Assembly (NCBI GenBank): GCA_041913045.1
Contig: JAYSGB010000018.1
Location: forward strand, 1 to 64,000
Reading direction: 5' to 3'
DNA: 64,000 nucleotides
Source: CAMLOF01 sp041913045
GTDB lineage: Bacteria; Pseudomonadota; Gammaproteobacteria; Burkholderiales; Burkholderiaceae_C
Below are positions 50,402-58,994 of this stretch, one piece after another; the stretch's first letter is position 1; every line of letters begins with the position of its first letter. The notes under the pieces are model-generated. The model searched no databases. It was not told the origin of the DNA and worked only from the letters and a program-made list of their open reading frames with translations. Both the position numbers and the translations under genes were made by a program.

Positions 50402-51481
50402 ATGAGCGAAACACCCCCCCCCCCTGCCAACGCATCCGCAGCGCCCCCTTTTGAGGTGGCGGCCCTTGAGTGCTGGCTAGCCCAACACATTCCAGGCTTC
50501 GAAGGGCCTTTGCAGGTCCAGAAGTTTCCGGGCGGGCAGTCAAACCCAACCTTCAAGCTCATCACACCCAAACAGCTTTACGTGATGCGGGCCAAGCCTG
50601 GCCCAGTGGCCAAGCTGCTCCCTTCGGCACACGCCATCGAGCGCGAATTCAAGGTGATGAGCGGCCTGCAAAGCACCGCCGTACCTGTGGCCCGAATGCA
50701 CGTGCTGTGCGAAGACGAATCGGTCATTGGACGCGCTTTCTACGTGATGGAGCACGTTGAGGGCCGCGTGCTGTGGGAACAATCCCTGCCTGGCATGACA
50801 CGTGAACAGCGGCGTGCGATCTACCTGGAGATGAACCGTGTGCAGGCCGCGCTTCACAAGGTGCAACCCGCGTCCGTCGGGCTGGCAGACTACGGCAAGC
50901 CAGGCAACTACTTCGAGCGGCAGATTGGTCGCTGGAGCAAGCAGTACATCGCGTCAACCACGCAGCCCATCCCAGAGATGGACCGGCTGATCGAATGGCT
51001 GCCGAGTCACATCCCGACCATGGCTCGCGACGAGTCGTTGGTGTCCATCGTGCATGGCGACTACCGCATGGACAACCTGATGTTCCACCCCAGCGAGCCA
51101 CGTGTGCTGGCGGTGCTGGACTGGGAGCTTTCCACCCTGGGCCACCCCTTCGCGGACTTCAGCTACCACTGCATGTCATGGCACATACCGCCAGGCATGT
51201 TCAGGGGAATAGGCGGCCTGGATCTGGATGCGCTTGGCATACCGAGCGAGCGCGAGTACATCGAGCTCTACTGCCAACGTACAGGCTTCACCACGCCCGA
51301 CGCATTGATGGGCGACTGGAACTTCTACCTGGCCTACAACATGTTCCGCCTGGCTGCCATTTTGCAAGGCATCGCCAAACGGGTTGAAGACGGCACCGCA
51401 TCCAGCGCCCAGGCCCGCGAATCTGGAGCGCTGGCTCGCCCCATCGCCGAATTGGCCTGGACCTTCGCCCTCAAGGCCTGA
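50402..51481 (+). CDS. APH-family phosphotransferase (ACAD10/11-associated)
   Basis: 359 residues with a kinase-like fold: FPGGQSNPTFKLITPKQLYVMRAKPG as the nucleotide lid, catalytic IVHGDYRMDNLMFHP and metal-binding LAVLDWELSTLGHPFADFSYHCM. Bacterial relatives and the N-half of human ACAD10/11 pair with an acyl-CoA dehydrogenase, and in ACAD10/11 4-hydroxyacyl-CoAs are phosphorylated and then dehydrated. An acyl-CoA dehydrogenase is the next gene, 41 bases on. Codons 5-8 are coded by an 11-base poly-C tract. No ribosome binding site is apparent before the ATG, which follows CACCCAT. Confidence 0.9.
   Translation: MSETPPPPANASAAPPFEVAALECWLAQHIPGFEGPLQVQKFPGGQSNPTFKLITPKQLYVMRAKPGPVAKLLPSAHAIEREFKVMSGLQSTAVPVARMHVLCEDESVIGRAFYVMEHVEGRVLWEQSLPGMTREQRRAIYLEMNRVQAALHKVQPASVGLADYGKPGNYFERQIGRWSKQYIASTTQPIPEMDRLIEWLPSHIPTMARDESLVSIVHGDYRMDNLMFHPSEPRVLAVLDWELSTLGHPFADFSYHCMSWHIPPGMFRGIGGLDLDALGIPSEREYIELYCQRTGFTTPDALMGDWNFYLAYNMFRLAAILQGIAKRVEDGTASSAQARESGALARPIAELAWTFALKA
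50414..50424 (+). repeat. 11-base poly-C tract within coding start
   Basis: Eleven consecutive C, starting 12 bases into the phosphotransferase gene and coding for four prolines (ACA then CCC CCC CCC CCT). Runs of this length in coding sequence are prone to slippage; any gain or loss of one or two bases would shift the frame near the start. Confidence 0.95.
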
Positions 51482-51522
51482 CCCCAGCCTGCACTTAATC
51501 TTCCAACGCAGAGGACCACCTC

Positions 51523-52782
51523 ATGAACTTCGACTACACGCCCAAAGTGAAAGAGCTGCAGGTACGCCTGCTTTCTTTCATGGAAGAAAACATCTACCCG
51601 AACGAAGGCCGGTTCTTCGAGGAAATTGCGGCCAACCGAGCCAAGGGCAACGCCTGGGTGCCTACCGCGCTGATTGAGGAGCTCAAGCCCAAGGCGCGTG
51701 CTGCAGGGCTGTGGAACCTCTTCCTGCCCCACTCCAAACGTGCCCCGGAAGGCCTGAGCAACCTGGAATACGCGCCGCTGTGCGAGATCATGGGGCGCGT
51801 GCCGTTTGCGGCAGAGGTGTTCAACTGCTCTGCACCTGACACGGGCAACATGGAAACGCTGGAGCGCTATGCCTCCGAGTCGCTCAAAGACCAGTGGCTG
51901 GAGCCCCTGTTGCGCGGTGAGATCCGATCGGCCTTCCTCATGACCGAGCCCGAGGTCGCGTCATCAGACGCCACCAACATTCAGTGCAGCATCGAGCGCG
52001 ACGGTGACGATTACGTCATCAACGGCCGCAAATGGTGGTCATCCGGTGCAGGGGACCCGCGCTGTGCTGTTTACATCGTCATGGGCAAAACCAACCCTGA
52101 AGCTCCGCGCCATTCTCAGCAATCTATGGTGGTGGTGCCCGCCAATGCGCCGGGAGTGACGGTGCTGCGTCCGCTGTCGGTCTTTGGTTATGACGACGCG
52201 CCTCACGGCCACATGGAAGTCTTGCTGGAAAACGTGCGTGTGCCCGTGGGCAACATCCTTCTTGGCGAGGGGCGCGGGTTTGAGATCGCCCAAGGTCGCC
52301 TGGGGCCGGGCCGCATCCACCACTGCATGCGCTCCATCGGCGCGGCAGAACGCGCGTTGGAACTGATGTGCAAACGCCTCAACAGCCGTGTGGCCTTCGG
52401 CAAACCGGTGGCGGCCCAATCGGTCTGGCATGAGCGCATTGCCGATGCGCGCTGCATGATCGAACAGGCACGCCTGCTCACACTCAAGGCAGCCTACATG
52501 ATGGACACGGTGGGCAATAAGGTGGCTAAGGCGGAAATCGCCATGATCAAAGTGGTGGCGCCCAACATGGCTTGCCAGATCATCGACATGGCCATCCAGG
52601 CCCATGGCGGTGCAGGCGTGTCGCAAGACTTCCCTCTGGCCTATAGCTATGCCAACCAGCGCACCCTGCGGCTAGCAGATGGCCCGGACGAAGTGCACCG
52701 CAACGCCATTGCCAAACTCGAACTGGCCAAGCACATAGCGCTGACACAGGACGTTGAGATGCCCGTGACCCGGGGCTGCTAA
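51523..52782 (+). CDS. Acyl-CoA dehydrogenase
   Basis: 419-residue FAD enzyme of the ACAD superfamily. AFLMTEPEVASSDATNIQCSIERDGDDYVINGRKWWSSGAGDPRCAVYIVMG is the middle FAD/substrate region and GPDEVHRNAIAKLELAKH near the C-terminus holds the Glu in the catalytic-base position of this subgroup. Sequence style matches ACAD10/11-like bacterial enzymes that accompany an APH-family kinase, the preceding gene. Likely introduces the alpha-beta double bond in an acyl-CoA that the hydratase and PaaH enzymes then handle. Last gene of the operon; the convergent ATPase gene ends 12 bases on. Confidence 0.93.
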   Translation: MNFDYTPKVKELQVRLLSFMEENIYPNEGRFFEEIAANRAKGNAWVPTALIEELKPKARAAGLWNLFLPHSKRAPEGLSNLEYAPLCEIMGRVPFAAEVFNCSAPDTGNMETLERYASESLKDQWLEPLLRGEIRSAFLMTEPEVASSDATNIQCSIERDGDDYVINGRKWWSSGAGDPRCAVYIVMGKTNPEAPRHSQQSMVVVPANAPGVTVLRPLSVFGYDDAPHGHMEVLLENVRVPVGNILLGEGRGFEIAQGRLGPGRIHHCMRSIGAAERALELMCKRLNSRVAFGKPVAAQSVWHERIADARCMIEQARLLTLKAAYMMDTVGNKVAKAEIAMIKVVAPNMACQIIDMAIQAHGGAGVSQDFPLAYSYANQRTLRLADGPDEVHRNAIAKLELAKHIALTQDVEMPVTRGC

Positions 52783-52794
52783 GCAGCCCCAAGA

Positions 52795-55230
52795 TCAGAC
52801 GTTGCTTGAGGAGCGTACCTCCGCAAGGCTGGTCAAGCCTTGCAGGACCTTCTCGATACCGTCCTGGCGCAGTGTGCGCATTCCGTCGAGCATGGCCGTT
52901 TCCTGCAATTCAACGGGCCGAGCCCGGCGCTGGATGAGTTGACGCATCTGCGGCGAAGTGGTCAGCAGTTCGTGCAAGGCAAGGCGGCCCCGGTAGCCTG
53001 ACTGAGCGCACTTTTCGCAACCCGGCGCGTGGCAGGCATGCAGCTTGCCGTTCTTGCCGAACCGGGCAAGCCAGTCTGCACGCAGCAGATTGGCATCCTT
53101 TTGCGGATGGCCATCCGGCAACACCAGCATGTAGTCGTCAAGCAACTCGTTCACGCGCTCATCGCTCAGCACCTCTGTTTTGGCGCAGTCTGTACAGAAC
53201 CGGCGAACAAGCCGCTGCGCCAGAATGCCTTGGAGGGAGTCCGCGAAAGAAAACGGGTCAACCCCCAGATCGATGAGACGCACAATGGTCTCGGACGCGG
53301 AGTTGGTGTGCAAGGTTGACAGAACCAGGTGGCCGGTGAGCGACGCCTCAATGGCCATCTCGGCGGTTTCCTGGTCTCGAATCTCGCCCACCATGATGAC
53401 GTCAGGGTCGGCACGCAGCAAGGCTCGCAGCGCCGCCGCAAAGGTCCAGCCGATCTTGGGGTTCACCTGAATCTGGCGCAGCCCACGTTGGGTGATTTCG
53501 ACCGGGTCTTCTGCCGTCCAAATCTTGCGGTTGGGCGTATTGATGTACTGCAGGCCAGAGTGCAAGGTTGTCGTCTTGCCGGAGCCCGTGGGACCCGCGC
53601 AGAGGAACAGTCCGTAAGGGCGCTGAACAATACCCTCGAACGCCTTGACGTTGAAAGGACTCATGTTCAAGGCCTCCAGAGGCAAAGGCTTGAACGACGA
53701 CAGAATCCGCATGACCACGTCTTCCAGGCCGCTGGCAGTAGGAATGGTGGCGACGCGCAATTCAATGGCCAGGCCACCGAACTTGGCGAAGTTGATCTTG
53801 CCGTCCTGCGGCTTGCGACGCTCGGAAATGTCCAGGTCGCACATGATCTTGATACGAGCAATCAGGGCATTTCGGTAACTCGCTGGCAGCTCCAGGTAAT
53901 GGCGCATCTCGCCATCCACCCGGAAGCGGATGACCAGCTTCTCTCGACCTGGGTACGGCTCGATGTGGATGTCGGACGCCCGCTGGTAGTAGGCTTCGGT
54001 GATCATGGAGTTGATCAGCTTGACCAGGGTGTTGTCCGACTGCTCGACCGGACGTTCGTCATCGGCCACGTCCTTGGCTTCGCCCGAGAGCTCCACCGCC
54101 AACTGGAAGGCGTCAACGGAATCGATGCCCGGCGCTTGGACTTCACTGGCAGCCGCTGGCGCGCGTGCTTCGTTGCCGTCCCCCATGCCGATCTCGCGGT
54201 AGGACTTGGTGATCTGGGCAAGCAAGTCGTTGCTGATGGTCACCACCGGCACCACCTTGCGTTGCATCGAGAACTCCAGTTCTTCGATGATCTTGAACTG
54301 CAAGGGGTCGTGCATCGCCACCACAACGGATGTCGTCTGGTCCAGCAAAGGCAGTACCTTCAACCGCTTGGCGGTGGCGAACGGCACCAGGCGCAGCGCA
54401 GCTGTGTCCACCGGAAACTTCTTTAGATCGATGAAGGGGTAGCCCATCTTGCGGGCAAAGGCGGTTTGCAGGTCTGCTGGGGTGACCAGCCCCATCTCCA
54501 CCAACATCTGCCCCAGCGGCAGGGACTTCTTTTCCTTCTGCCGCCGCAGCGCGTCGGACAACTGCGTCGGCGTGATCTTGCCCAGGCCCATCAGGGCCTC
54601 GCCAATGGGCACGGGCTTCAGGCGGTTCTGGTTTTCCAGGGCCTCCTTGAGCTGCTCGCGCGTCTCCACCATGGAGCTGCCTGACCCCATGGCCGCTTCG
54701 ATGCCCATGCTTTCAATGTCACCGATGACCGTGTCCTCAAAGTCGGTGTCGCTCAACTGGCCCAGGCCATCGCCCTTGACCTCAAAGCTGTTGATACCGC
54801 TCTTGGGTATGAAGATACGGAAAGGTTCGTCGTCGCCCGACGCCTTCGGAAAAATCCAAAGACCATAAGGCTCTTTGCGGTGCGCGTGGGCAATGCCCGA
54901 GAACAAGGCCCCGTCTCTCAGGTGCACCACGAAAGTCTGCAGGCTGCTGGCCCCTTCGTTTGCCGGAAAGCCCGTGGGCATGAACTCGGTGTCCACGTCT
55001 GGCTGAAGGTCGATCTTGAGCCGCTTGATCTGGTTGAACTTCAACAGCACCCCGCGCTCCTGCCCGAAGGGCTGGATCTTGAGAGAACGCTGCTCAGGCG
55101 CAAAGTCGATCAAATGCCCTGAAATGGTGTTCGCATTCCAGCCCTCGGCGGTGCAAGTGAGCTTCTTTTCACCTATCGTGAAGGTGTCTTCGTGGTTCCA
55201 GTTCGGAACCGTGTACTGCGTGCTTTTCAT
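52795..55230 (-). CDS. GspE/PilB-type secretion ATPase with MshEN domains
   Basis: 811 residues, 200 longer than plain GspE/PilB. The N-terminal 180 residues (DFAPEQRSLKIQPFGQ, LWIFPKASGDDEPFRIFIP) are a beta-rich extension, perhaps PilZ-like. Then MshEN-type repeats (LMGLGKITPTQLSDALRRQKEKKSLPLGQMLVEMGLVTPADLQTAFARKMGYP) that in other proteins bind c-di-GMP. ATPase core: Walker A GPTGSGKTTTLHSGL, Asp box, RADPDVIMVGEIRDQETAEMAIEASLTGHLVLSTLHTN (Walker B and His box), and a tetracysteine zinc motif CTDC...CHAPGCEKC. No other secretion or pilin genes are nearby, so its partners must be encoded elsewhere. Confidence 0.9.
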   Translation of the reverse strand: MKSTQYTVPNWNHEDTFTIGEKKLTCTAEGWNANTISGHLIDFAPEQRSLKIQPFGQERGVLLKFNQIKRLKIDLQPDVDTEFMPTGFPANEGASSLQTFVVHLRDGALFSGIAHAHRKEPYGLWIFPKASGDDEPFRIFIPKSGINSFEVKGDGLGQLSDTDFEDTVIGDIESMGIEAAMGSGSSMVETREQLKEALENQNRLKPVPIGEALMGLGKITPTQLSDALRRQKEKKSLPLGQMLVEMGLVTPADLQTAFARKMGYPFIDLKKFPVDTAALRLVPFATAKRLKVLPLLDQTTSVVVAMHDPLQFKIIEELEFSMQRKVVPVVTISNDLLAQITKSYREIGMGDGNEARAPAAASEVQAPGIDSVDAFQLAVELSGEAKDVADDERPVEQSDNTLVKLINSMITEAYYQRASDIHIEPYPGREKLVIRFRVDGEMRHYLELPASYRNALIARIKIMCDLDISERRKPQDGKINFAKFGGLAIELRVATIPTASGLEDVVMRILSSFKPLPLEALNMSPFNVKAFEGIVQRPYGLFLCAGPTGSGKTTTLHSGLQYINTPNRKIWTAEDPVEITQRGLRQIQVNPKIGWTFAAALRALLRADPDVIMVGEIRDQETAEMAIEASLTGHLVLSTLHTNSASETIVRLIDLGVDPFSFADSLQGILAQRLVRRFCTDCAKTEVLSDERVNELLDDYMLVLPDGHPQKDANLLRADWLARFGKNGKLHACHAPGCEKCAQSGYRGRLALHELLTTSPQMRQLIQRRARPVELQETAMLDGMRTLRQDGIEKVLQGLTSLAEVRSSSNV

Positions 55231-55261
55231 GGGCTCCCCAATGCGCCTGTGCCTTGCTGCC

Positions 55262-55483
55262 TCAGATGTCCAGTATCCACTTGATCACGTTCTTCGCCAG
55301 AAAACCCAGCATGCCCAACGAGAGCACGAGGAAGATGACGAACGTTCCGAATTTGCCCGCCTTGGACTCACGCGCCAGGTTGAACACAATGAACATCATG
55401 TACAGCACAAATGCGCCGACGCCGAAGGTCAGACCGAACTGGGCGATCTGGGCTTCCGTATAACCAAACAAATTAGCTTCCAT
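55262..55483 (-). CDS. DUF2788 small membrane protein
   Basis: 73 residues from ATG 55483, with AGGTGG five bases upstream; a GTG nine bases further up is the alternative. Two helices, FGLTFGVGAFVLYMMFIVFNLA and FGTFVIFLVLSLGMLGFLAKNVIKW, separated by a basic loop RESKAGK. This matches DUF2788 in length and pattern; function unknown. It lies between the ATPase (31 bases) and the DUF2189 gene (14 bases), all in the same direction. Confidence 0.85.
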   Translation of the reverse strand: MEANLFGYTEAQIAQFGLTFGVGAFVLYMMFIVFNLARESKAGKFGTFVIFLVLSLGMLGFLAKNVIKWILDI

Positions 55484-55497
55484 GCCTGCCACCTGAC

Positions 55498-56256
55498 TTA
55501 CAGAACGCGTCCGTCGTCACCAGGAGGCAACAAGTCACGGTAGGCATGCCAACTGGCGTGCCCCAGCAAAGGCACGATCAGAATCAGTCCCAGAAGGAAG
55601 GTGGCCATGCCCAATGCCACCAGCACGGCAATCAGCATGGCCCAGAAAGCCAACGGACCAGGATAGTTGCCAACCGCACGCCAGCTTTGTGTGACCGCCA
55701 CCCACAGCGGGGCGCGCGTGTCCACCAGCAGCGGCAACGTCAGCACGCTGGACGCAAACATTGGAGCAGCCAACAGCGCGCCCAGCAGAAGCCATGCCTC
55801 GAACAGGCCAAGAGTGTCGGCTAACACCACATGGCGCAGAAAATCAGCGGGCCTGCGAATGGGCACGTCAGACCAAAGTGTGATCAAGCCAGCGGAAGTC
55901 AGCACCCAACCGGTACCAGCCAAACCCAGCAACAACCCGAAGGCGATGAGGCGACGGTCGCCAGAGGTCCAAAGAGAGAGGATCTCGGAAAGTCCAATGG
56001 TTTGCCCCTTCTCGTGCGCCCGGCTCACGGCATAAAGCCCCGTGGCAAGCACCGGTGCGACGATCAGAAAACCTGAAAAGGCTCCCGCCAGCCACCAGAA
56101 TTGGTCTCGCGCGGCAAACGCCAGACTGCCCCCGAACAGAGCCAACAGGAAACCATGAACCAGCCCCGGCACGGGGTTGGCCTGCAAATCCTTCCAACCC
56201 AAGGCCAGCCAACGCAATGGTGTTATCAATGTCACGGGAGCGGTATCAACGGGCAT
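55498..56256 (-). CDS. DUF2189 integral membrane protein
   Basis: 252 residues from ATG 56256 (an in-frame start 24 bases upstream is also possible). Six or so helices, with the opening ITPLRWLALGWKDLQANPVPGLVHGF and the pair LVDTRAPLWVAVTQSWRAVGNYPGPLAFWAMLI that mark DUF2189 proteins, mostly in proteobacteria. Function unknown; some are near cytochrome oxidase genes, but none is here. Co-directional with DUF2788 and the ATPase. Confidence 0.85.
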   Translation of the reverse strand: MPVDTAPVTLITPLRWLALGWKDLQANPVPGLVHGFLLALFGGSLAFAARDQFWWLAGAFSGFLIVAPVLATGLYAVSRAHEKGQTIGLSEILSLWTSGDRRLIAFGLLLGLAGTGWVLTSAGLITLWSDVPIRRPADFLRHVVLADTLGLFEAWLLLGALLAAPMFASSVLTLPLLVDTRAPLWVAVTQSWRAVGNYPGPLAFWAMLIAVLVALGMATFLLGLILIVPLLGHASWHAYRDLLPPGDDGRVL

Positions 56257-56295
56257 GCCTGTCGCTTTCGTCAATATCAAAAACTCTAGATTGGA

Positions 56296-57951
56296 TCACA
56301 ACAGCTCGGCACAGGCCTTCAGCAACTGGTGGGTGTAGGGGTGTTCAGGTGCTCGCAGCACCTTCTCGGCGGGGCCTGTTTCCACCACTTTGCCGTCCTT
56401 CATCACCAGCACGTCGTGGGCCATGGCCCAGATGACATCCACGTCGTGCGTGATGAGCAAGTAGCTCAACTGGCGGCTTTTCTGCAAATGCAGCAACAGA
56501 TCGATGACCTGTTTTTGCACCGTCACGTCAAGCGCACTGGTGGGTTCGTCCAGCACCAACACCCTAGGTTGCACGATGAGCGCCCGCGCGATGGCCAGCC
56601 GTTGCCGCTGCCCGCCCGAAAACTCGTGCGGGTATCTCATCAGCCAGCGGGCTTGTTCGGCGGGCGCCATGTCGGGCAGCAAGCCCACCTCCCCCAGCGC
56701 TTGCAGAATGCGCTCGCGCCTCTGTGCCAACGGCATGCCAGGTTCGTGCACCTCCAGGCCTTCGCCCACGATCTGCTCGACCGTCATGCGTGGCGACAGC
56801 GAAGAAAACGGGTCCTGGAACACCACCTGCACCTGCCTGCGCAGTGCGCGGTCTTGCGCGCTGCCATGCCGCATCCCACTCCATGAATGCCCCATCACCT
56901 GCAGTTTTCCTTCGCAGGGCAACAGGCCCAGGGCCGCCAGGGCCAATGTGGACTTGCCAGAGCCAGACTCGCCCACCACACCCAGGGTCCGGCCTTCGGG
57001 CAGGCGCCATGCCACGGAACGGACGGCCTCGAATCGCCCCTTGCGGAACCAGCCTCGCATCCCCGGCAAGGGGGTGGCGTAGGGAACGGTCAGTTGCTCT
57101 GCTTGCAGCACATCCGGTGCGCCACGTTCGGGCTCATGGTCTTCAGGCAAACGGCGGCGCAAGCGGCTGTCCAGCAGCTTGCGCGTGTAGGGGTGCTGCG
57201 GTTGAGCAAACACCTGGTCCACGACACCCTGCTCCACCAGATGGCCACGCTCCATCACTGCCACCCGGTCTGCAAACTGGCGCACCAGGTGCAGGTCGTG
57301 GGTGATCATCAACACCGCCATGCCCATGCGCTGCTGCAACTCGCCCAGCAGATCGAGTATCTGGCCGCGCAGACTGGCGTCCAGCGCTGTGGTGGGTTCG
57401 TCGGCAATGAGCAGCTTGGGCTCGCTGGCCAACGCCATGGCGATCATGGCCCGCTGGCGTTGCCCTCCGCTAAGCTGGTGCGGGTAGGCTGCTGCACGGC
57501 GTTCGGGCTCGGGTATGCCGGTGGCACGCAGCAACTCCAGCACACGCTCCCTGGCCTGTTCACCTGTCAGGCCCTTCTTGAGCAGCAGCACCTCCGCGAT
57601 CTGTGCACCTATGGTGTAGAGCGGGTTGAGCGCCGTCATAGGCTCCTGGAAGATGCAGGCCACGTCGTCACCGCGAACGCCACGCAGCTCCCGCTCACTG
57701 CATCGGAGCAGGTCGCGGCCCTGCAAGCGCGCCTGTCCACTCACCTCGGCTTGTGGCACCAATCGCAACAGGCTGAGGGCCGAAACCGTCTTGCCCGAAC
57801 CGGATTCACCCACCAGCGCCAGCTTTTCCCCGGCGTTCAGCGTCAGGTCAATACCGTGCACCACGGGCTGGCCGCCAAAGGCCACCCGCAAACCACGCAC
57901 GGCCAGCAATGGAGGCTGCACTGGTGCTTCTGCAGCATTGGCCTTGTTCAT
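56296..57951 (-). CDS. yejF: Peptide ABC transporter dual ATPase YejF
   Basis: 551 residues with two ATPase halves: first Walker A GESGSGKTVSALSLLR, signature LSGGQRQRAMIAMAL, Walker B LLIADEPTTALDAS; second Walker A GESGSGKSTLALAALG, signature FSGGQRQRLAIARAL, Walker B VLVLDEPTSALDVT. Fusion of both ATPases in one chain marks the YejF subgroup of the oligopeptide family. It powers import of peptides and, in E. coli, microcin C. ATG 57951 overlaps the yejE stop (ATGA). Last gene of the yejABEF operon. Confidence 0.94.
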   Translation of the reverse strand: MNKANAAEAPVQPPLLAVRGLRVAFGGQPVVHGIDLTLNAGEKLALVGESGSGKTVSALSLLRLVPQAEVSGQARLQGRDLLRCSERELRGVRGDDVACIFQEPMTALNPLYTIGAQIAEVLLLKKGLTGEQARERVLELLRATGIPEPERRAAAYPHQLSGGQRQRAMIAMALASEPKLLIADEPTTALDASLRGQILDLLGELQQRMGMAVLMITHDLHLVRQFADRVAVMERGHLVEQGVVDQVFAQPQHPYTRKLLDSRLRRRLPEDHEPERGAPDVLQAEQLTVPYATPLPGMRGWFRKGRFEAVRSVAWRLPEGRTLGVVGESGSGKSTLALAALGLLPCEGKLQVMGHSWSGMRHGSAQDRALRRQVQVVFQDPFSSLSPRMTVEQIVGEGLEVHEPGMPLAQRRERILQALGEVGLLPDMAPAEQARWLMRYPHEFSGGQRQRLAIARALIVQPRVLVLDEPTSALDVTVQKQVIDLLLHLQKSRQLSYLLITHDVDVIWAMAHDVLVMKDGKVVETGPAEKVLRAPEHPYTHQLLKACAELL

Positions 57952-58994
57952 GCTTCAGCCTTTCGCGGGTCCAGGGCGTCGCGCAGCGCGTCCCCCATGA
58001 AGGTGAGCAGCAGCAGCGTGAACACAAGCACGCCAAAGGTGGAAAGCGATATCCACCACGCGTCGATGTTGTTCTTGCCCTGGCTGAGCAGCTCCCCAAG
58101 CGATGGCGTGCCCGGCGGAACACCCAACCCAAGGAAGTCGAGCGAGGTCAGCGCCAGGATGGATGCGCTCATGCGGAAGGGAAGAAAGGTGACCACGGGC
58201 GTGAGGCTGTTGGGCAGGATGTGGCGCCGGATGATCTGACCGTTGGTCAACCCCATGGCGCGGGCGGCACGCACGTAGTCCAGCTGGCGGTTGCGCAGGA
58301 ACTCGGCCCGCACGTAGTCGCTCAGGCCCATCCACCCGAACAGGCTGAGCAGCACCAGCAGCAGCGCCACGCTGGGCGCAAACACGGCGCTGAAGATGAT
58401 GAGCAGGTACAGCTCGGGCATGGAGCCCCAGATTTCGATGAAGCGCTGGAAGGCCAGGTCAGTTCTCCCGCCAAAGTAGCCCTGCACTGCACCGGCGGCC
58501 ACACCCAATACGACACCGATCACCGTCAACGCCAGGGCGAACAGCACGCTCACCCGGAAGCCGTAGATCAGCTGCGCCAGCAGATCGCGCCCCCGGTCGT
58601 CGGTACCCAGCCAGTTGTCGCGCGACGGTGCCGAAGGGTTGGGCTCCTTGGCAAAGTAGTTCAGCGTCTTGGGGCCGTAGGGGTTCAGCGGGTAGATGGC
58701 CCAGTTGTCGCCAGCGCTCAGGCGCTCTCTTATGTACGGGTCCAGGTAGTCGGTGGGGGTCTCAAAGTCACCGCCAAAGACCGTCTCGGGGTAGTCGTGC
58801 ACGAGTGGTGTGTAGTACTGCCCTTCGTAGCGCACCAGCAGCGGCCGGTCGTTGGACAGAACTTCGGCAAACAGGCTGGCCACCACCAGCACGCAAAACG
58901 CAATCAGGCTGACGTAGCCGAGCCGGTTGCGTTTGAAGCGCAGCCACGCGCGCCGAGATGGCGACAAGGGCCCGGATTCAATCGAACTTGACAC
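57948..58994 (-). CDS. yejE: Peptide ABC transporter permease YejE
   Basis: 348 residues from GTG 58994, which has GGTGG six bases upstream and overlaps the yejB stop; an ATG 18 bases further up is an alternative. Six helices, a long periplasmic insertion between helices 1 and 2 (GQYYTPLVHDYPETVFGGDFETPTDYLDPYIRERL), typical of YejE, and the coupling motif YVRAARAMGLTNGQIIRRHILPNSLTPVVTFLP. Works with YejB as the membrane channel. Confidence 0.93.
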   Translation of the reverse strand: MSSSIESGPLSPSRRAWLRFKRNRLGYVSLIAFCVLVVASLFAEVLSNDRPLLVRYEGQYYTPLVHDYPETVFGGDFETPTDYLDPYIRERLSAGDNWAIYPLNPYGPKTLNYFAKEPNPSAPSRDNWLGTDDRGRDLLAQLIYGFRVSVLFALALTVIGVVLGVAAGAVQGYFGGRTDLAFQRFIEIWGSMPELYLLIIFSAVFAPSVALLLVLLSLFGWMGLSDYVRAEFLRNRQLDYVRAARAMGLTNGQIIRRHILPNSLTPVVTFLPFRMSASILALTSLDFLGLGVPPGTPSLGELLSQGKNNIDAWWISLSTFGVLVFTLLLLTFMGDALRDALDPRKAEA

